From positions 1 to 64,000 of the forward strand of contig RAYF01000038.1 of the NCBI GenBank assembly GCA_003611745.1: a DNA stretch of 64,000 nucleotides. The letters are read 5' to 3'. Shown piece after piece: positions 34,494 through 43,489 of the stretch. Under the pieces are notes generated by a model. The model was not told where the DNA came from, ran no database searches, and saw nothing but the letters and a program-made list of their open reading frames with translations. Every line of letters begins with the position of its first letter. Position 1 is the first letter of the stretch. The stretch comes from a bacterium D16-36 (GTDB lineage Bacteria; Bacillota; Clostridia; Lachnospirales; Lachnospiraceae). A program made the translations under genes and the position numbers.

Positions 34494-35951
34494 ATGTTAT
34501 ATATCGGAGTAGACCTTGGGACTTCAGCAGTAAAACTGCTGTTAATGGATGGGGATGGAAAGATTCATAAAATTGTTTCAAAAGAATATCCGTTGTATTT
34601 TCCGAAATCCGGGTGGTCAGAGCAAAATCCGGAAGATTGGTTCCTGCAGTCTGCAGCCGGAATCAGAGAGTTGACTGCAGGCTGTGACAAATCAGATATT
34701 GCCGGAATCAGCTTTGGCGGGCAGATGCATGGGTTGGTGATGCTGGATGCGGATGATAACGTAATCCGACCGGCAATCCTCTGGAATGACGGAAGAACGG
34801 GGGAGGAGACAGAATATCTAAACAAAACAATCGGAAAGGAGAAATTGTCAGAGTATACTGCCAATATTGCATTTGCAGGGTTTACTGCCCCCAAGATTCT
34901 ATGGGTGCAAAAACATGAGCCGGAGAATTTTGCAAAAATTGCAAAGATTATGCTGCCAAAGGATTACCTCGCATACCGGCTGTCCGGCGTTTTCTGTACA
35001 GATATGTCAGATGCATCCGGAATGCTTTTGCTGGATGTGAAAAACAGATGCTGGTCCCAGAAGATGCTTGACATTTGCGGTATCAGGGAAAGCCAGCTGC
35101 CAAAATTATACGAGAGTTATGAGGCAGTAGGGGTTATCAAGCCGGAAGTCGCAAGGGAATTAGGTCTGCCGGAGGGCATCAAGGTAATAGCAGGGGCAGG
35201 AGATAATGCGGCAGCGGCGGTTGGAACGGGAACAGTCGGAGATGGGATGTGTAATATCTCTTTGGGGACATCCGGCACAATCTTTATTTCCAGCGCTAAA
35301 TTCGGCGTCGATGAAAATAATGCGCTTCACTCGTTTGCCCATGCGGATGGAAGCTACCATTTAATGGGGTGTATGCTTAGCGCGGCATCCTGCAATAAGT
35401 GGTGGAATGAAGAGATTTTAAAAACAAAGGATTACGCTGCGGAGCAGGCGGGCATCTCTAGGCTTGGGGAAAATCAGGTGTTCTATCTGCCGTATCTTAT
35501 GGGGGAGCGGTCCCCTCATAATAATCCAGATGCAAGGGCAATGTTTCTTGGCATGTCCATGGATACGACAAGGGAGGACATGACACAGGCGGTGCTTGAA
35601 GGGGTTGCATTTGGGCTCCGGGACTCCTTTGAGGTGGCAAAAAGCCTTGGCATCCGGATAGAGAGGACTAAGATTTGCGGCGGTGGTGCAAAGAGCATGC
35701 TGTGGAAGAAAATGATTGCTAATATTATGGGTATAAGGGTAGATGTGATAGAGAGCGAGGAAGGGCCGGCGCTCGGCGGTGCAATGCTGGCAGCAGTTGG
35801 CTGTGGGGAATATCCGGATGTAAAGACAATTGCAGAAAAAATCGTGAAAGTTGTAGATACCATTGAGCCGGAGCCGAAATTAACTGCAAAATATGAAGAG
35901 AGGTACCAGCAGTTTAGGAGGATATACCCGACGGTAAAGGGGCTGTTTTGA
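34494..35951 (+). CDS. xylB: xylulokinase
   Basis: This 485-residue FGGY-family kinase phosphorylates D-xylulose for the pentose phosphate pathway. It has an N-terminal phosphate loop YIGVDLGTSAVK and the xylulokinase substrate motif FGGQMHGLV. The catalytic aspartate is D237 in AGAGDNAAAAVGTG, and a C-terminal GGGAKS and GPALGGAMLAA mark the ATP site. The ATG at 34494 follows GGAGAG. Xylose freed by the alpha-xylosidase would feed it, but xylose isomerase is not in this window. Confidence 0.9.
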   Translation: MLYIGVDLGTSAVKLLLMDGDGKIHKIVSKEYPLYFPKSGWSEQNPEDWFLQSAAGIRELTAGCDKSDIAGISFGGQMHGLVMLDADDNVIRPAILWNDGRTGEETEYLNKTIGKEKLSEYTANIAFAGFTAPKILWVQKHEPENFAKIAKIMLPKDYLAYRLSGVFCTDMSDASGMLLLDVKNRCWSQKMLDICGIRESQLPKLYESYEAVGVIKPEVARELGLPEGIKVIAGAGDNAAAAVGTGTVGDGMCNISLGTSGTIFISSAKFGVDENNALHSFAHADGSYHLMGCMLSAASCNKWWNEEILKTKDYAAEQAGISRLGENQVFYLPYLMGERSPHNNPDARAMFLGMSMDTTREDMTQAVLEGVAFGLRDSFEVAKSLGIRIERTKICGGGAKSMLWKKMIANIMGIRVDVIESEEGPALGGAMLAAVGCGEYPDVKTIAEKIVKVVDTIEPEPKLTAKYEERYQQFRRIYPTVKGLF

Positions 35952-36026
35952 TTGGCAACAAAACGCAAAGAACTTTAGTTCTTTAGTGTTTTTGCAAGCG
36001 CACTGGCGAAGTCAGTGCGCTTGTTT
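35952..36026 (+). terminator. two-hairpin terminator unit after xylB
   Basis: AAAGAACT/AGTTCTTT is followed by GCGCACTG, loop GCGAAGT, CAGTGCGC and TTGTTT (35996-36026). The same architecture recurs at 43013, 53250 and 58346, and in part at 52321. Its 3' arm lies inside the last codons of the convergent yesN-like gene, whose stop is at 36012-36014. Confidence 0.7.
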
Positions 36027-37547
36027 GCGGTACTCTGCCGGGCTTATCCCTACGTATTTTTTGAATTTTTTATGATAGTAGTCTACATTTGTGTAGCCGA
36101 CGCGCTGGGCGACCTCATAAACTTTTAACTTTTTCTCCAGAAGGAGCTTTTTAGAGTTTTCAATGCGGACTTCATCTATGTAGGAGTTAAAATTTTTCCC
36201 GGTAGCTTTCGTAAATACTTTTCCCAGATAAGAGCTATTGTATCCAAATAGTTCCGCGAGGGTGCCCAGTTTCAGGTTCTCCTGATAATTGTGCGCAATA
36301 TACAAAAGGATGCCGTCAATGACGCTCTCGCGGGTAGGGGAGCCGATTGCATTGATACATAATTCAAACTGCATTTGAAAAAACTGCAGGATTTCATAAA
36401 GATAGAATTTTTCTTCGACTGTGTCAATGATGGCGGCATTATTTGGGAGTAGTATTTCCAGATTTTCATATGTATGCAGAATTGCAGATTTTATCTGAAT
36501 CATGACATCTGCAAGGAAATGTTTCAGTGCAGGAACTTCCTGATTAGTGTGGTATAGCCCATCCTTTAGGCCGTTGAGCACTTCAGAAAGCATATGGCGG
36601 TTTCCTGACTGGATATAGTTTGTTATTTTCTGCGCATACAAATTTCCTGAAGAAAGGATGTCTGTATCGTATGGCGGGATTTCCGGCATTTCATGGTACC
36701 CTAAGATATGCTGGTTAAAATGGCAGAAAAAACGCCGGTTCATTAAAAGGCAGGCAGTCTCGTAGGAGCTGTGGATTTGTTCCACAGAATAAACGGGCTG
36801 GCCATATGTCAGAAATAGGGAGTCCAGAGGGGAACCTTTCTGCGGATGCCCGATATGGTTTTCTAAAAGTTCCTGAAAACGCTTTAATGCATAATCCCCT
36901 TTGAGTATAATGACATTCTGGTTTTCTATTTTGAGGTAGTCCAGAGAGTTATTATTTTTATTAGCCAGCAAAAGAATTTCAGCAAAATTCCATGTATTCT
37001 GAAAAGATTCCTGATTATAATTTGTATATATTACTACCTGATAGACAGAGGATTCTAACATCATATCATGATAGTCCAGAAATTCATAGGAGGCCGTATT
37101 ATATAGGATATCCTGTATAATAGAACTTCTCGCTTTGTCACGGTATTGGATTAATTTCTTCTGGGCATCCTGTTCCTCCTCGATGGAGTTTTTTGTCTCG
37201 ATTACTGCCTTTTCCAGCTCATCTTCATCAATCGGTTTTGTAAGATAGCAGGATACACCATAGCGGATTGCCTCCTGCGCATAGGAAAAATCAGAGTACC
37301 CGCTTAAAATAATGAATTTTCCCTGAAATCCCTGCTCTTTTGCCTGCTTCACTACTTCCAGCCCGGAGAGTTTTGGCATCCGGATATCCATAAGGACAAC
37401 GTCAGGATGCAGCCGCAGGATTTGCTCTAAAGTATCCAGGCCGTTTTTTCCCTCGCCACAGATATAGAATCCAAGCTCCTGCCAGTCAAGAAGGCAGCGG
37501 ATGCCTTCGCGTATATCAATTTCGTCATCTGCTATGAAAAGTTTCAT
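36012..37547 (-). CDS. yesN: YesN-type response regulator (receiver plus AraC HTH)
   Basis: This 511-residue regulator pairs with the kinase gene that overlaps its start by four bases. The receiver has pocket IADDEIDIREG, D54 in VLMDIRMPKL, and K in CYLTKPIDED. About 280 residues of linker follow. A C-terminal AraC HTH then closes the protein (LGTLAELFGYNSSYLGKVF, then VYEVAQRVGYTNVDYYHKKFK). Such regulators activate neighbouring oligosaccharide importers and hydrolases. The ATG at 37547 has AAAGGAG upstream. The last seven codons double as part of the xylB terminator. Confidence 0.9.
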   Translation of the reverse strand: MKLFIADDEIDIREGIRCLLDWQELGFYICGEGKNGLDTLEQILRLHPDVVLMDIRMPKLSGLEVVKQAKEQGFQGKFIILSGYSDFSYAQEAIRYGVSCYLTKPIDEDELEKAVIETKNSIEEEQDAQKKLIQYRDKARSSIIQDILYNTASYEFLDYHDMMLESSVYQVVIYTNYNQESFQNTWNFAEILLLANKNNNSLDYLKIENQNVIILKGDYALKRFQELLENHIGHPQKGSPLDSLFLTYGQPVYSVEQIHSSYETACLLMNRRFFCHFNQHILGYHEMPEIPPYDTDILSSGNLYAQKITNYIQSGNRHMLSEVLNGLKDGLYHTNQEVPALKHFLADVMIQIKSAILHTYENLEILLPNNAAIIDTVEEKFYLYEILQFFQMQFELCINAIGSPTRESVIDGILLYIAHNYQENLKLGTLAELFGYNSSYLGKVFTKATGKNFNSYIDEVRIENSKKLLLEKKLKVYEVAQRVGYTNVDYYHKKFKKYVGISPAEYRKQAH

Positions 37548-39348
37548 TTTTCGTCCAACTCCTTTCTTCTGTTCTCTATGGCAGGAATCACAAGTGTAAT
37601 TAAAGTACCGCACTTTTTTTTGCTTTTTATCTGCAATCCAAATGGCTTTCCATAACACAGTTGGATACGTTGATAAATATTATACAGGCCGATACTTTTT
37701 GAAGATTCCTTTGGATGGTGGTATATATTGTTTTTCATGTTCTGAATCTCATCTGGTGTCATGCCGCATCCGTTGTCGAAAATGTGAATATATAAGATGT
37801 CTTCCTCCTGATTAATGTGGATGATGATTTTTCCATTTTGTTCCATCTCTTCTAACCCGTGCAGGATAGCATTTTCTACAATCGGCTGCAGGAGCAGGGG
37901 CATAATCTGGTATTCATCCAAATCAAATTCCGTATTTGATTTTAAAGAATAGTTAATCTTATCATGAAAGCGGAGCTTTTGTATTGTAAGGTAAGTTTCA
38001 ATATAGTCCAGTTCTTTGGCTAGTGTTGTAAAAGAGGTTGTGGTATTTTCTAAAATATAGCGCATGGATTTGCCAAGCATTTTTATGGCGGTCGCAACTT
38101 CACGGTTTCCGGCTTTTATGGCACGCATACGGATGCTTTCTAAAGTATTGTATAGAAAGTGCGGGTTAATCTGGCTGGAAAGCATTTTAAACTCCATCCG
38201 CTGTTGCTGGTTTTCCAGCTCTTTTGTCTGTAACTGTGCTTCATATACAGAAGCTTCTTTGAACAAGATATTTTGAATCATAACATTCAAATCAGCAAAA
38301 GCCTCTGATATTTCATCCCGGCCATGAAATGTATCTGCGATGTGATAATTTCCCTGGCTGGCATTATGCATCGTTTCCCTCAATGTAATAATACGTTTGC
38401 TAAAATAATGGGAATACACATAAATAAACCCACTGGTTGTTATAAGGACCAAAAGCAGTACCATAAAATGGGCATGGGTAATCTTCTGTATATGCGGATA
38501 CCCATCATAGTCAAGTGATGCCATGTAAAATAGGTCTTTGGAATACGTAGTAGAAAGTGAAGAGATGCATCCGATCACTTTCTGGTCTGCCATTGTAATT
38601 TCTCCGAGGTAGTTTTTCTCTGAATCGGAGGTATATTTTATCAGGGATGGCTCGGTATCCTTTTTTTGGCTGCAATAATATATCCCGCTTTTGTTAAGCC
38701 ATAATACGGTGTTTAAGCTGCTGTTCCCGATACGGTTCCTGATATGGTTGTTACTTACTGCCATATTTAATATTGCATAGTTCTGAATCTGCGGCAGAAA
38801 AATTCTTGTGTGCAGGCATAAAACAACTTTTACATTACCAAAGCTGTCTGTAGTAAGTTCCTCTGTCCAGAAGGGTGTAACAGTAGAGGATGCTACCTGG
38901 AACCAATGTTCTTTTTTGATTTCATCTGTAATCTGATGAATATAACTGCTTTCCCCAGTGCGGTATTCCAGGTATAAATAGAAATCTGCTGGATAGAGGC
39001 GTCCTGTGTGAGGATAGTCTGGATGCCCTTATAATCGTTTAAGGCATTGTACGGTTTATCAGCGGAATTATATTCTGTACTAAGTATCCGGATTAATTCT
39101 TTGTCAGAAGATAGGGAATTACTTTTGTTATATATATTTAAAGTCAGGTCTAGAAGAAGTGATTTGACGCGCAGGTTATCAGAATAGGCCTGCTCTTCGT
39201 AATGTTCAAATAGCAGGGAACGGGTGTTAAAAACCAGATACCCTCCAATTGAGGCAAAGGGGATAAACATAGCAATAAAATAGATGATATAAAGCTGTTT
39301 TTGTACTTTGATTTTTGTAATCAGGTTTTGAAATCTGCGCTGTTTCAT
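37544..39348 (-). pseudogene. yesM: YesM-type sensor histidine kinase with a one-base frameshift
   Basis: The first part starts at 39348 (MKQRRFQNLITKIKVQKQL, with a first membrane segment YIIYFIAMFIPFASIGGYL). It reads through IQQISIYTWNTALGK, then loses frame near 38953-38956, a run of four C on the forward strand. The other frame continues with ESSYIHQITDEIKKEHWFQ through the second membrane segment, HAMP, the H-box NPHFLYNTLESIRMRA and the ATP-binding domain (ENAILHG, DNGCGM). The span is 1805 bases; one extra base gives exactly 602 codons. The lesion could be a true mutation, a phase-variable homopolymer or a read error. If true, two fragments would be made, the second lacking the sensor. 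Confidence 0.8.
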
Positions 39349-39556
39349 TATATTTTCTCCCATCTGCCAGCCGTAAGCCTGTGTTTTTGTGACTGTTACA
39401 TACATTATATAATGTTTTTGCCCGAAATCAAAGAAACGGAATCAGGAAATATACAGCACTTTTTAGATTAGTTTTGCATTGAAAATCAGAGGCAGGGGAT
39501 ATAAAGCTATATAATATCTTAAAATATTATTAATATCTATCTTGTTAGCCGCAGAG

Positions 39557-39585
39557 TTGCAGGAGAAGAAAAAAAGTGTTAAAAT
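39557..39585 (+). promoter_or_regulatory. promoter of the Hpt/HD-GYP operon
   Basis: TTGCAG (39557-39562), a 17-base spacer and TAAAAT (39580-39585), about 88 bases before the Hpt start. Confidence 0.6.
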
Positions 39586-39672
39586 AAGAGCGTTAAAAAA
39601 GCCGTATAAGTGTGGGATTTTGTTTCCATGATAATGAGCATGAATAGAATAAATGAAAAGGAGATGTTAATA

Positions 39673-40023
39673 ATGGGTTTACTTGAAGATTTAAAGGCTT
39701 TGAATGTTAATGTTGATGAAGGTTTGGAACGTATGATGGGAAATTCATCTCTTTACGAGAGAATGCTTGTCAAATTTATAAAGGTGATGAATGATTTAGA
39801 GGTCAGCCCCGATTTTGACAATAATGATTATGCTGAAATTATAGAGAAGACACATACTATCAAAGGTGCTTCCGGTAATCTGTCTATCACACCGATTTAT
39901 GAGGCATACACTGAGATAGTAAATTTGCTGCGCAGTGACAAACCAGATGAAGCGAAACAGATATTAAGGGATATCCTTCCGGTTCAGAAGGAGATACTTG
40001 CCTGTATTGAGAAGTACGCATAA
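39673..40023 (+). CDS. histidine phosphotransfer (Hpt) protein
   Basis: This 116-residue stand-alone Hpt domain should relay phosphate between a hybrid kinase and response regulators. The four-helix core contains the phosphorylatable H61 in THTIKGASGNL. The ATG at 39673 is in frame behind AAAGGAG. It precedes the receiver-HD-GYP gene by 50 bases in the same direction, so the pair probably forms the output arm of a phosphorelay. The matching hybrid kinase is not in this window. Confidence 0.85.
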   Translation: MGLLEDLKALNVNVDEGLERMMGNSSLYERMLVKFIKVMNDLEVSPDFDNNDYAEIIEKTHTIKGASGNLSITPIYEAYTEIVNLLRSDKPDEAKQILRDILPVQKEILACIEKYA

Positions 40024-40073
40024 TTTGAGGAGTTTGTAGAATTGCAGGAAGTATATTTTCAGGGAGATTTTTA

Positions 40074-41114
40074 ATGAATAAAAGCAGAGTAACAATTTTA
40101 ATCGTGGATGATGTTGAAATTAACCGTACCATTCTGGCAGAGATTTTTAAGGATGACTATAATATTCTGGAGGCGGACAATGGCCTGCAGGCAATTGAGA
40201 TGATTAATGGGAGCTTTGGCATTTCCGCTGTCCTTTTGGATTTGATTATGCCCGGAATAAACGGTCTGGAAGTGCTGAAAGAAATGAATAAAAGCGGCAA
40301 AACGGACAGTATTCCTGTTTTTCTGATAACAGCGGCAGAGAGCCAGAAGGCATTGATGGACGGATATCAGCTTGGTGCAGTGGATGTTATAATGAAACCG
40401 TTTATGCCGAATTTTATCAAATGCCGCATCAATAATGTGATTGAGTTATATGCCCACAGGAATAAGCTGGAGCATATTGTGGCAAAGCAGGTAGAGCGGC
40501 TTAACAGCCTGAACCAGTCAATGGTAGAGACACTGGCAACGGTTATTGAGTTCAGGGATTGTGAATCAGGTGAGCATGTAAAGCGGATTGGAAGGCTGAC
40601 GAAGATTCTGATGACGCAGGTGAGTGAAATGTATCCAGAACACCATCTGCCGGAGACGGAAATTGATAAGATAGTTACTTCGTCTATTTTGCATGATGTA
40701 GGAAAGATTTCCATACCGGATAGAATTCTAAATAAACCCGGAAGGCTCACTGAGGAAGAATTTGAAATTATGAAGCAGCATACGGTAAAAGGCTGTGAGA
40801 TTCTTCAGAATATACCGGATATTATAGATGAAGGGGTTTATAAGTATAGTTATGATATCTGCAGGCATCATCACGAGCGCTGGGACGGCAGGGGATATCC
40901 GGATGGCCTTAGCGGTGACGATATTTCTATCTGGGCACAGGTTGTGTCAGTAGCGGATGTCTACGATGCACTCACTGCAGAAAGAGTTTATAAAAAGGCA
41001 TTTTCCCATGAAAAGGCAGTACAGATGATACATGATGGGGAATGCGGCACATTTAGCCCGAAGCTTTTGAAGGCATTTGATGAAGTGTTGGATGATATTA
41101 TCGTGAAAGAATAA
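40074..41114 (+). CDS. response regulator with HD-GYP phosphodiesterase domain
   Basis: This 346-residue protein degrades cyclic di-GMP under phosphorelay control. The receiver has ILIVDDVEINR, D56 in LLDLIMPG and K in VIMKPFMP. The HD-GYP domain includes SGEHVKRIGRLT, SSILHDVGKISIPD (H207, D208) and RWDGRGYPDGLSG. The conserved residues are present, so catalysis is expected. The gene follows the Hpt gene, and a GGDEF protein with the opposite activity is at 45797. Confidence 0.9.
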   Translation: MNKSRVTILIVDDVEINRTILAEIFKDDYNILEADNGLQAIEMINGSFGISAVLLDLIMPGINGLEVLKEMNKSGKTDSIPVFLITAAESQKALMDGYQLGAVDVIMKPFMPNFIKCRINNVIELYAHRNKLEHIVAKQVERLNSLNQSMVETLATVIEFRDCESGEHVKRIGRLTKILMTQVSEMYPEHHLPETEIDKIVTSSILHDVGKISIPDRILNKPGRLTEEEFEIMKQHTVKGCEILQNIPDIIDEGVYKYSYDICRHHHERWDGRGYPDGLSGDDISIWAQVVSVADVYDALTAERVYKKAFSHEKAVQMIHDGECGTFSPKLLKAFDEVLDDIIVKE

Positions 41115-41241
41115 TGGATATTAAGGCTGGAAATTCCTGTCGAACTGTGGTAGTATTTCAATATGGAACCCATGACAGGGGTGGTAGCCTCCCGAGCCAA
41201 TGACCGGCTTGCCGGAATACATAGGAAGGGAGGTGGCGCCA

Positions 41242-41367
41242 TTGACTGCTGCGGATATCATATTGATATTTATAGGGATAATCGGCCTGCTGATTGCCTT
41301 TGGTAGCTTTGTTATAGCGTTGCTTGCCTTTCTCGACAGAGATAAGGAACACAAGCGAAAAAAATAA
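41242..41367 (+). CDS. holin-like type I toxin (Hol-Tox/TxpA-like small membrane peptide)
   Basis: This 41-residue peptide begins TAADIILIFIGIIGLLIAFG and continues SFVIALLAFLDRDKEHKRKK: one membrane helix and a basic tail, the pattern of putative holin-like toxins. The start is TTG at 41242, eight bases after GGAGG; a GTG three codons upstream is an alternative. A perfect GC-rich terminator follows by one base. In this family an antisense RNA from the 3' side usually silences the toxin. The structured stretch at 41405-41489 is a candidate region for that RNA. Confidence 0.65.
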   Translation: MTAADIILIFIGIIGLLIAFGSFVIALLAFLDRDKEHKRKK

Positions 41368-41368
41368 T

Positions 41369-41396
41369 GCCCGCCCTGTCGCAACCAGGACGGGCG
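41369..41396 (+). terminator. terminator of the holin-like toxin gene
   Basis: GCCCG.CCTG pairs with CAGG.CGGGC across a 7-base loop, right after the stop codon. The T tract is poor, but the stem is very strong. Confidence 0.6.
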
Positions 41397-41404
41397 CCTC
41401 TTAT

Positions 41405-41489
41405 TGAGAGGTAAGTAACCCGCTTGGGAAACTCCACCTTTGGAGTGGGTTCCTGTAGGGCACCTGTTACCAGCAGGTGCCTTTCTTTA
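41405..41489. ncRNA. structured RNA region next to the holin-like toxin (candidate antitoxin RNA region)
   Basis: Two further hairpins follow: ACTCC/GGAGT nested within AACCC/GGGTT, and GGCACCTG with CAGGTGCC followed by TTTCTTT, a good forward terminator. The run of three hairpins without an open frame is typical of type I toxin loci. The transcript direction and the pairing with the toxin mRNA are not shown. Confidence 0.35.
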
Positions 41490-41556
41490 TGCTAAATATA
41501 CCACAATCTGCGCAGTGTTTCAAGTATTTTCTTTTGGGGCGGTGTCCGGCGGAACT

Positions 41557-41594
41557 GGACTGGTTCTGGGCACGGAGTGAACAGTAACCAGTCC
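41557..41594. other. 9-bp perfect hairpin downstream of the MATE gene
   Basis: GGACTGGTT (41557-41565) and AACCAGTCC (41586-41594) are separated by 20 bases. It lies between the toxin locus and the 3' end of the MATE gene (reverse strand), so it may help end either transcript. Confidence 0.45.
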
Positions 41595-41639
41595 ATGTAA
41601 GCCAGAGCATTTCCTCCTTTTAGATATTCTGAAATATGG

Positions 41640-42968
41640 CTAATAATGATATATTTTCCGTTTCTTTACAAAGAATGCAAAAGTTACAAATAGTGCCAGC
41701 AGTTCAGAAACGACAATTGCAAGCCAAATTCCGTCAATACCAAGAATAATAGGCAGGAATAGAACAGCAGCAATTTGGAATACCAGTGTCCGCAGGAAAG
41801 AAATCGCTGCAGAGACTGCACCATCGCTGAGGGCAGTAAAGAATGAAGACCCCCATACATTGATTCCCATTATGAGGAAGGCGAGGGAGTAAAGCCTGAA
41901 GCCGTGGCAAGTCATTTCATACAGTTCTGCGTCATAGTTTGTAAAGATTTTGACGAGCGGTGATGAAAAGAGTTCTGCTGTGATGGTTAAAACAATAGAT
42001 GTGCCAATAATTAGTTTCAGGCTTTTCTGAAACAGGTTCTTTAATTCTTCATGTCTGCCCGCACCGTAGTTGTAGCCTATAATGGGGGCACTTCCGAGGG
42101 AGTAGCCGAAAAAGATTGCCATAAAGATGAAGTTGACATACATAATGACACCATATGCAGCAACGCCATTTTCGCCAGCTATCTTCATAAGCTGAAAATT
42201 ATACAAAATATTAACAATGGATGCGGAAAGATTTGTCACCATTTCTGAAGAGCCATTTGTACAGGTTTTGATGAAAATTTTAGCATTAAATCTTGCCTTT
42301 TTTAAACGCAGAAGGCTGCTGTTCTTTCTCGCAAAATAAATTACAGGGACAATGCCGCCTATGATTTCACCAAGGCCGGTAGCAATGGCAGCTCCGGCAA
42401 TTCCCCATTGGCATACAGCAATAAAAATAAAGTCAAGAACCATATTAGTTAAACCGGAGGCGACAGACATTTTTAAGCTTAGGTCCGGTTTCTGCGCAGT
42501 GATAAAGAAGCTCTGGAAAATATTCTGCAGCATGAAAGCAGGCTGTGTCACAAAAAGAATTCTTCCATATATAATACAGTTTTCCAAAAGTTCTCCTTCC
42601 GCCCCCAGAAAAATAGAAATTGGGCGGATAAAGATAAAGCATACTGCGGATATTGTAATGCCTATCACAGCGGCAGCATAAACAAGCATTGAAAAATATC
42701 GGTTGGCAAGTTCATTTTTCTTTTCGCCTAGCGTTTTTGCAACAATAGCGCTTCCACCGCTGCCAATCATAAAACCGATACTTCCAGTTCCCATCATAAT
42801 CGGCATAATCAGATTAACGGCAGCGAAAGATGTCTTGCCGACAAAATTAGATACGAAAAAACCATCGACAACACTGTATAATGATGTAAATATCATCATC
42901 ATAATAGGTGAAACAACAAAACGAAGCAGCCGCCTGTAGGTAAAATGATCTGATAACTGAATGTTCAT
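41640..42968 (-). CDS. MATE-family multidrug/Na+ efflux pump
   Basis: This 442-residue protein has twelve predicted membrane segments. The start region IMMMIFTSLYSVVDGFFVSN is the MATE N-terminal helix with the conserved D. The two halves are similar, as in the family (INLIMPIMMG.IGFMIGSGGSA and MYVNFIFMAIFFGYSLGSAPI). It should export toxic organic cations or metabolites. The ATG at 42968 is preferred: the frame extends 12 codons back, through the dispersed leader repeat, which also precedes bioB in the same phase (VNEVHLAEM). Confidence 0.9.
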   Translation of the reverse strand: MNIQLSDHFTYRRLLRFVVSPIMMMIFTSLYSVVDGFFVSNFVGKTSFAAVNLIMPIMMGTGSIGFMIGSGGSAIVAKTLGEKKNELANRYFSMLVYAAAVIGITISAVCFIFIRPISIFLGAEGELLENCIIYGRILFVTQPAFMLQNIFQSFFITAQKPDLSLKMSVASGLTNMVLDFIFIAVCQWGIAGAAIATGLGEIIGGIVPVIYFARKNSSLLRLKKARFNAKIFIKTCTNGSSEMVTNLSASIVNILYNFQLMKIAGENGVAAYGVIMYVNFIFMAIFFGYSLGSAPIIGYNYGAGRHEELKNLFQKSLKLIIGTSIVLTITAELFSSPLVKIFTNYDAELYEMTCHGFRLYSLAFLIMGINVWGSSFFTALSDGAVSAAISFLRTLVFQIAAVLFLPIILGIDGIWLAIVVSELLALFVTFAFFVKKRKIYHY

Positions 42969-42977
42969 AGAAAACCT

Positions 42978-43007
42978 CATTTCTGCAAGGTGAACTTCGT
43001 TCACCTT
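42978..43007 (-). repeat. dispersed leader palindrome before the MATE gene
   Basis: AAGGTGAAC, a three-base loop and GTTCACCTT, followed on the reverse strand by GCAGAAATG and the ribosome site. It is the same unit as at 54098 (bioB), and half of it occurs at 15792. Confidence 0.8.
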
Positions 43008-43012
43008 TATTC

Positions 43013-43120
43013 TATATTAGGAAAGTTCTCGGTGTGTGGTGGTGCACCAACAACAAATGCAAAGAACTTTAGTTCTTTAGCATTTTTGCTAGGGCACAAG
43101 CGAAGTCTGTGCCCTTTTTT
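43013..43120 (+). repeat. two-hairpin repeat unit upstream of the MATE gene
   Basis: GAAAGTTCTCGGTGTGTGGT leads into CCAACAAC, then hairpin AAAGAACT/AGTTCTTT, then GGGCACA, 9-base loop, TGTGCCC and six T (43092-43120). It matches the unit at 53250 closely. It points forward although no forward gene precedes it, so this copy has no obvious terminator role. Confidence 0.7.
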
Positions 43121-43489
43121 ATATTGTGTATAATAAATTTGTGGCAAGTGTGCGCAGACACAATATTTGCAAAGCGAACATAGTTCGCTTTGTGAAAAAT
43201 GTATTTTTTACATTGTACCCCTCTTTCTGTATGATTACAGTATTTTCCGAATCAATACTATAGGTTAAAATAAACGCCCGGTTATATACATAACCGAGCG
43301 CACTCGACATCTTCTCAACTTTATGACTGCGGTCATAAGTTCTCCGATGAATTGAATTTTAGTTTTAGTGCTACAGATAATACCTTATATTTGGGCTTTT
43401 GTCAACACTTTTATTTGATGTATAAATTTCTTTAAAAATTTGGCAGGCTTCACTCTGCCCCCCCCATAAGAGATACTATTTTATTAATT
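43121..43489. other. gene-free region rich in hairpins
   Basis: It contains a perfect 10-bp hairpin, CAAAGCGAAC/GTTCGCTTTG (43170-43192), then the TATTTTTTACA module shared with 15792-15835. CGGTTAT/ATAACCG and ATGAC/GTCAT hairpins follow near 43277 and 43325. A 63-codon reverse frame here has no family resemblance. It probably holds the end of the HipA-like operon and repeat debris. Confidence 0.4.

Noticed and set aside
38893-39405. A separate small gene upstream of the sensor kinase
   Set aside because: It is the N-terminal half of the same kinase, separated by a one-base frameshift; the two frames join into a normal-length protein.
43119-43310. 63-codon reverse frame upstream of the MATE region
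   Set aside because: It is made of hairpin and dispersed-repeat sequence, with no ribosome site of note and no family resemblance.
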